Source: Margaritifera margaritifera
Taxonomy: Eukaryota > Mollusca > Bivalvia > Unionida > Margaritiferidae
Assembly: GCA_029931535.1 (NCBI GenBank)
Contig: JAQPZY010001200.1
Location: 1,565,312 to 1,629,311 of the forward strand
DNA length: 64,000 nt
Reading direction: 5' to 3'
Shown: in pieces, positions 58,811 through 64,000 of the stretch
How the letters are laid out: each line of letters begins with the position of its first letter
Numbering within the stretch: the stretch's first letter is position 1
The notes under the pieces: generated by a model
What the model was told of the DNA's origin: nothing
The model's database searches: none
The model's input: the letters and a program-made list of their open reading frames with translations, nothing else
Program-made: the position numbers and the translations under genes

Positions 58811-60288
58811 TGTCTGATAAACAAATTAAAAAAGCCATTGCAACAGAGGTAAAAAATACAGCTTAGATCAAAATCAAAACCAAACCAAAACCAGCAACAA
58901 AAAAGACGCGTAAGAAAACCAGCAACAAAAACAAGAAATAAATTGAATTTTTATCCGCTTGCAAATGCAAGGCAACATAGATTTTTAAATAATGCGCTTT
59001 ATCCATTTGCTGGTCAGCAAAGATTATTTGATAATAAATTTCCTCTAGCAACATCATTTCAGTATGCTCCACCTCAGCGTCAACTAGATACAGATGATGA
59101 TATTGCAAGGAAAAACATTATTGAAATACATGAAACATTAAAACCTAAGACAGCACCTAAAGGTAGTAATACTGAGAAATTTAAAATAGCAGATTTACTT
59201 TCAGAACTAAAACCATCAACTAGTAGCAATACTGGGAAACTTAAAATGGCAGATTTACTTCCAGAACCAAAGTTATTTACTAAAGCTCCAGAACCAGAAC
59301 CAAAACCAAGACGACCCCCTCTTGAAAGATCACGATTAGATACATGGGAATCCAAACCAGCTATTATTCAAATGCAACCAGCTAGTACTCAAACACAAAT
59401 TCAAACGCAACTCAAACAGAGCCAGTACCTGTGATAAGTGTAGAAATGGTTGAAAAAGCGTTATCAAAGGAGAAGGCTCGCCGCAAAAGAGCGGAAAAAG
59501 CTAGACAATCGGAACAAGAATATGAAAGAATAGCTGCTATGAGACAGTTACAAAAAAGACAAAAAGAGGAAATGGATGCAATAAATAAAAGAGAAGCTGA
59601 GATAAGAGAAATAGCAGCTGCGGAACTGAGAGCAAGAAATGAAAGAGCAGCTGAGCTAAAAGAAAAAGAAGCTCAATCTACATTAAGAGCTTCTTTGGAT
59701 GAACTCACTAAACGTCGTGGTAAAATAAAACAACCATTTGAAAATTATTTTGAAAAATGGATTGATTGCATGGTAGAACGGCAAGTAGCTCCGATATCAA
59801 ATATAAGAAAATCTGATTTTAGGGCAGCACTTTCAAACTATCGTCAAGAACAAGAAAACAGTGTCAGAACAGAATGATTACATGAACCTACATTTATATT
59901 ATTTGAAAATATACATTTTACTAATTTACTTCCATTACATATAACACTTAGTAATGATCCTAGTAACTGGGTAGAATTAGAAGCAATATTACTTACAATA
60001 CTTGACTTAGCTTTTGTTTCACGTGACAAGTTATCTTTAGCTGAAAATCTTAATGAGGTAAATTATCTTATGGATAAAATTATTGATGGAATTATTGCTG
60101 ATTACTACCTTAAATCGCTGCATTATTTTGCGAATTATTTTCGTGGGGGAATACCACCAGTTTTGACAAAAAGATCTTTTATTGATTCAGCAATTATGCT
60201 AGACGGCGAAAGAGTAAGTAGCCGAGAGCTTCTGCCAGATGATTTTATGGAACATATTAATAAAGTTAAAAATGTCAGAGAAAAATAA
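58810..60288 (+). pseudogene. Element II coiled-coil protein, broken in three places
   Basis: ATG at 58810 (MSDKQIKKAIATEV). A frameshift near 58860 leads into the frame of 58943-59434 (LNFYPLANARQHRFLNNALY; Pro- and Gln-rich later, with two KIADLL/KMADLLPEPK-type repeats). Another near 59410 leads to 59431-59874, a charged coiled coil (KEKARRKRAEKARQSEQEYE). A TGA at 59875 is followed in the same frame by LHEPTFILFENIHFTNLL, then VELEAILLTILDLAFVSRDK, to a stop at 60288. Total about 490 residues. No enzyme motif; it may be an internal scaffold-like protein. The segment 59083-60061 is duplicated in inverse at the window's right end. Confidence 0.5.
59083..60061 (+). repeat. Inverted duplication, left arm (979 bp)
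   Basis: Reverse complement of 63063-64000, nearly base for base. It covers most of the coiled-coil gene including its 59410 frameshift and 59875 TGA. Its left limit is set by the window end, not by loss of similarity. Confidence 0.95.
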
Positions 60289-60336
60289 GTTCAAAAGCTA
60301 ATTAGGGTAAATTATTTTAATCTAAATATAATATAA

Positions 60337-61079
60337 ATAATACAATCAGCATCCCTGTTACTTGATTCGTCGCAAACATCAGATGATAGTCCTAATTTCA
60401 CAGTTAATTATTATCCTCCAATAGAACTTAATCCTAACAACACATACGAACTAGGTTTGATATCTGCGACTATGTGGTCGTCAATTTTTAATGTGAGAAC
60501 TAATATTAATGATGATTTCACTTATTTTTCTAATGGAGCATGGAAAACATTTAAAATAACATCAGGTGCCTACAATATAACTGATTTAAATATATCATTA
60601 AAATCTATGCTAGAAGCTGATGCTAATAATTTTCTTCTTGAGCCTAATTACAATACCTTACGGTCAAAAATGACTCTAAAAAATAATGTTATTGTTGACT
60701 TTAGTAAATCTACAACAATAGGATCATTGTTAGATTTTAATAAACAAAATTATGGTTCTTCAACAGCACAGGTGGTTATTGCTGAAGGAGAATCTCCTGT
60801 AAACATAACAAATGTAAGTGCTATTTTGATAAACTGCTCGATCATTTATGGATCTTATACTGCGACTGGTAGCCAGGGTAAAACAATTTATTCATTTAGT
60901 CCTAACAGACCACCAGGAAGTTTAATGGAAATAGAGTTTGTCATATAATTTATTATCCATTAAATGTCACAGATAAAATATCAAATGTTACTATGACACT
61001 GACAGATCAATCTGACAGGCAGATAAGCCTTAACAACGAAACAGTTACCTATTATTTACATCTTCGCTCACGACAGTAA
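60337..61079 (+). pseudogene. Penton-like minor capsid protein, frameshifted
   Basis: The open frame begins after a stop at 60334, without an ATG (two ATA codons stand where a start would be), and reads SDDSPNFTVNYYPPIELNP, then AWKTFKITSGAYNITDLN, YNTLRSKMTLKNNVIVDF and NCSIIYGSYTATGSQGK, to a TAA at 60946. An adjacent frame continues with YYPLNVTDKISNVTMTLTD and ends TYYLHLRSRQ at 61079, so one indel separates the last 40 or so residues. Length (about 245) and beta-strand pattern suit the single-jelly-roll minor capsid protein that occupies virion vertices in Polinton-like elements. It lies next to the major capsid gene, as usual. Confidence 0.6.
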
Positions 61080-61103
61080 TTTTTATCTAGAATAGATACA
61101 ATA

Positions 61104-61418
61104 AATGAGAGCAAGAAAAATTCACAACAAAAAATAGTTGGAGGATTTTTAGGTGGTATCTTTTCAAAACTAATTTCTACTGCACCAGGTATTGGAAGTA
61201 AAGTCGCTCTAATTGCACTTGATGCTTCAAAGGCTTTTGTGACTGGAGCTATATCAGCAGCAGGTACTGCAGTCGGACAAAAAATAGCCGATAAAATTAA
61301 AGGTCACCATGTAACAACACAACAAATAAGAGATATAGTTAGCAAAATAGAACCCACTCCAGAAATTGCACGAGCAATGGAAGCAACAACCAATCAGTTA
61401 CTTAAAAACCAATGCTAG
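61104..61418 (+). CDS. Small glycine-rich hydrophobic protein
   Basis: About 105 codons open from the penton gene's stop to a TAG at 61416: KIVGGFLGGIFSKLISTAPG, then ALIALDASKAFVTGAISAAG, then an amphipathic KIADKIKGHH and a helical C-terminus (ARAMEATTNQLLKNQC). The ATG at 61105 is one base out of frame with this reading, so the start is lost or shifted. Glycine-rich amphipathic small proteins next to capsid genes are often minor virion or membrane-active proteins; that role is inferred from position and composition only. Confidence 0.45.
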   Translation, partial: NESKKNSQQKIVGGFLGGIFSKLISTAPGIGSKVALIALDASKAFVTGAISAAGTAVGQKIADKIKGHHVTTQQIRDIVSKIEPTPEIARAMEATTNQLLKNQC

Positions 61419-61461
61419 ACTATCCAGCCTTTTAATTTTATATAAAATAATAAGAATAATA

Positions 61462-62985
61462 ATGTCAATAGAAAACTATATTAACATCAACGAAGAAATT
61501 TAGGTCGATGATAGTGCTACTGAAGTAGAATATATTGAATATCCGGATGATAAATCTATCGAGGTAGATAAGACCTGATTAATAATACTAAGAACCAGAG
61601 ACGAAGATCTTTATTTGCTGCCTCATAAAGCTTTTATTGAAGTGCGAGGCCAGATAATAAATCCAGCTGCTGTACCACCAGCTCCATTTAATGCAGGAAC
61701 AGAAATTGCTCTTGTAAATAATGGATGGAGTTTGTTCTCAGAAGCTAAATATCTTATGAACGAACAAGAAATTGAACACATTAACCCACTTCCTGTTGCA
61801 AGTACTATTTTAAATCTGATTTCCTTTTCTGAAGACTACTCCAGGTCAACAGCAACTAACATGGGTTGGTTTAAAGATACTGAAACAGGTAGTGCTATAT
61901 TAGCTGAATTTAGAAATGGTGCTGCAGATAATGCGGATGAAACAAACAGACTAATTTTTACACTAGGTGGTGCTAATGCAAATGCTCAGTCAACAATTCC
62001 TAATCTAACAGCAGACGGAGCTGGATCAGTATTAGTTACTGACTCAATCAGAACAGCACTACTTAATGCTAGAAGAGGAAGTTACAATGAAGGATTTGCC
62101 AAACGGCAAAAATTAACAGAGTATGGAAAACAAATTATTCTTGCTCTCATACTAAGCAGTATATTTGGATTTTGTAAGGATTTTAAAAAGGTAGTTAGAA
62201 GTGTAAGACACAAACTTGAATTTACAAAGAGTCTTAATAATAATATTCTGATGAGAAACGGTGGCGCAGATGGAACATTTGTCATAAAATACATGTCACT
62301 GTGGATACCAAACATTGTTCCATCAATAACAAAAGCACTTGAACTTGAAACTAGGCTAGTAGCTTATACACACAAAATATATTATTTGCTGTACAAAATG
62401 CACTACACCAATTCTTCCTCAGACAGTGTTACTTGGAGAATAGATACTGCTCCATCAGGAAGACTTCCTCGTCATATTTTCATAGCGTTTCAGCTTTCCG
62501 CAAGAAATAATAGTCAGCAACAAAATAATATGATTTTTGATCATATGTTCCTTTCGCGTATACTTGTTAGATTATCTTCAAGGCAATATCCTGAACGAGC
62601 ATTAAAATGTAAATTTACTCCTGCAGATAGAAATGTTGGCAGTGCTTATTTTATGTTACTGGAAGCAATGCAAAACTATCAAGATACTGCTGACGGAACA
62701 CAGATCTCCATAGAAAAGTTTAGAACTATTTATCCAATATTTCATTTTGATGTATCTCAGCATGCAGAAAGATTGGTTGGTACTCCAGCCGATATTGAAG
62801 TGCAGTGGATGTTAGGTAATGCTAATTACAGAGCAGCAGGAGCAAGAGCTGGTGCACCTATAGCAGGTGGTGTTATGGCGGCTGGAGGGTACGCTGATGC
62901 ACAATATAACATTTATGCACTAATAACATCAGACAGATATCTAACACTAGATGCTGTAAATGGTAGAATGACTGTTCAGGTATAA
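61462..62985 (+). pseudogene. Double-jelly-roll major capsid protein, two early stops
   Basis: ATG at 61462 (MSIENYININEEI) is followed in the same frame by TAG at 61501 and TGA at 61576. From there about 470 codons are open to 62985 without any shift. Landmarks: DLYLLPHKAFIEVRGQI; LFSEAKYLMNEQEIEHI; a SEDYSRS turn; ILALILSSIFGFCKDFKK; a basic VRSVRHKLEFTKS; VTWRIDTAPSGRLPRHIFIAFQ; MIFDHMFLSRILVRLSSRQYP; YPIFHFDVSQHAERL; PADIEVQWML; and a Gly/Ala-rich tail. This is the pattern of the capsid protein of invertebrate Polinton-like elements. The first stops could be real lesions or mark a shorter protein with a non-AUG or later start, but no early ATG serves. Confidence 0.7.
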
Positions 62986-63005
62986 ATGGTAGAATGACTG
63001 TTCAG
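62958..63005 (+). repeat. 26-bp tandem duplication at the capsid gene's 3' end
   Basis: AAATGGTAGAATGACTGTTC occurs at 62958 and again at 62984. The duplication creates or repeats the region around the stop codon (TAA at 62983). Confidence 0.85.
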
Positions 63006-63062
63006 ATGCAAATAGTTTTATCTAACTAAATTAAATAATAAGGCCTGTAAAAAAAAAGACTG
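63006..63062 (+). other. Junction region with a run of nine A's
   Basis: Short A+T-rich spacer between the capsid gene and the inverted duplication, containing GCCTGTAAAAAAAAAGAC. It is the breakpoint region of the rearrangement. Confidence 0.5.
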
Positions 63063-64000
63063 TTACCTCATTAAGATTTTCAGCTAAAGATAACTTGTCA
63101 CGTGAAACAAAAGCTAAGTCAAGTATTGTAAGTAATATTGCTTCTAATTCTACCCAGTTACTAGGATCATTACTAAGTGTTATATGTAATGGAAGTAAAT
63201 TAGTAAAATGTATATTTTCAAATAATATAAATGTAGGTTCATGTAATCATTCTGTTCTGACACTGTTTTCTTGTTCTTATATTTGATATCGGAGCTACTT
63301 GCCGTTCTACCATGCAATCAATCCATTTTTCAAATTAATTTTCAAATGGTTGTTTTATTTTACCACGACGTTTAGTGAGTTCATCCAAAGAAGCTCTTAA
63401 TGTAGATTGAGCTTCTTTTTCTTTTAGCTCAGCTGCTCTTTCATTTCTTGCTCTCAGTTCCGCAGCTGCTATTTCTCTTATCTCAGCTTCTCTTTTATTT
63501 ATTGCATCCATTTCCTCTTTTTGTCTTTTTTGTAACTGTCTCATAGCAGCTATTCTTTCATATTCTTGTTCCGATTGTCTAGCTTTTTCCGCTCTTTTGC
63601 GGCGAGCCTTCTCCTTTGATAACGCTTTTTCAACCATTTCTACACTTATCACAGGTACTGGCTCTGTTTGAGTTGCGTTTGAATTTGTGTTTGAGTACTA
63701 GCTGGTTGCATTTGAATAATAGCTGGTTTGGATTCCCATGTATCTAATCGTGATCTTTCAAGAGGGGGTCGTCTTGGTTTTGGTTCTGGTTCTGGAGCTT
63801 TAGTAAATAACTTTGGTTCTGGAAGTAAATCTGCCATTTTAAGTTTCCCAGTATTGCTACTAGTTGATGGTTTTAGTTCTGAAAGTAAATCTGCTATTTT
63901 AAATTTCTCAGTATTACTACCTTTAGGTGCTGTCTTAGGTTTTAATGTTTCATGTATTTCAATAATGTTTTTCCTTGCAATATCATCATCTGTATCTAGT
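63063..64000 (-). repeat. Inverted duplication, right arm with a 41-bp deletion
   Basis: Carries the coiled-coil gene on the - strand (63335-63652, 63649-63837 and beyond the window). Relative to the left arm it lacks 41 bp between two TTCTT words (near 63282) and has a substitution making a TAA after QPFEN. It shares the TGA and frameshift of the left arm. The arm continues to the window end. Confidence 0.95.

Larger units (their letters stand above)
52443..63062. mobile_element. Element II: A+T-rich DJR-capsid virus-like element (decayed)
   Basis: A tight block of genes diverges from a 45-bp gap at 57065-57109. The block contains an A32-type packaging ATPase, a penton-like protein, a double-jelly-roll major capsid protein, a fibre with phage-like repeats and a two-transmembrane protein, in the manner of Polinton-like viruses. 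Intergenic gaps are short and one stop/start overlap (TAATG at 58808) exists, as in compact viral genomes. Most genes have one to several lesions. No polymerase, primase, integrase or protease was seen; they may lie right of the window or be lost. Left limit could be the hairpin at 52298; right limit unknown. Confidence 0.75.

Noticed and set aside
63095..63286. + strand 63-codon ORF (and 59844-60029 on the - strand)
   Set aside because: Antisense of the coiled-coil gene in each arm of the inverted duplication.

Overview
This window is animal nuclear DNA. The only ordinary host gene seen is a TM9SF2-like (transmembrane 9 superfamily) gene on the + strand, with two exons at 30114-30285 and 35155-35212 and large introns. 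Introns, tRNA-derived SINEs, hAT transposons, MITE-like palindromes, minisatellites and interstitial TTAGGG repeats all point to a metazoan. The style of the SINEs and dispersed repeats suggests a marine invertebrate, possibly a mollusc, but that is only an impression.

Left third (about 1.7-30.1 kb). A G+C-rich, heavily broken Polinton/Maverick-type virus-like transposon (element I) lies in the intron upstream of the TM9SF2 exon. It retains fragments of a protein-primed type B DNA polymerase, a fibre-like protein, a double-jelly-roll major capsid protein and an rve integrase. Its right part, plus a telomere-like patch, a minisatellite, SINEs, a hAT fragment and about 1.35 kb of intron, forms a unit present three times in tandem (4599-13471, 13472-21799, 21800-30122). 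The unit's right breakpoint lies about 9 nt inside the TM9SF2 exon. Copies 1 and 2 therefore each end in an extra splice acceptor fused in frame to element I sequence.

Middle (30.3-52.7 kb). A+T-rich introns and intergenic DNA with little coding signal. It holds minisatellites (about 140, 35 and 31 bp periods), SINEs, two oppositely oriented hAT relics with visible TIRs and degenerate 8-bp target duplications, several foldback elements, and a striking hairpin whose apex is built of GAGC/GCTC tetranucleotides.

Right end (52.7-64 kb). A second, A+T-rich virus-like element (element II) with a compact two-way layout. On the - strand, reading away from a 45-bp intergenic gap, are a fibre with six phage-tail-like repeats and a discoidin-like tail, a long internally repeated protein, a two-transmembrane protein and a small unknown. 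On the + strand are an A32-like packaging ATPase, two proteins of unknown function, a penton-like minor capsid protein, a small glycine-rich hydrophobic protein and a double-jelly-roll major capsid protein. Nearly every gene carries a frameshift or nonsense codon. No polymerase, integrase or protease is visible for element II inside the window. Its right end is an inverted duplication of its own coiled-coil gene that shares that gene's lesions, so the rearrangement followed the decay (or is an assembly artefact).
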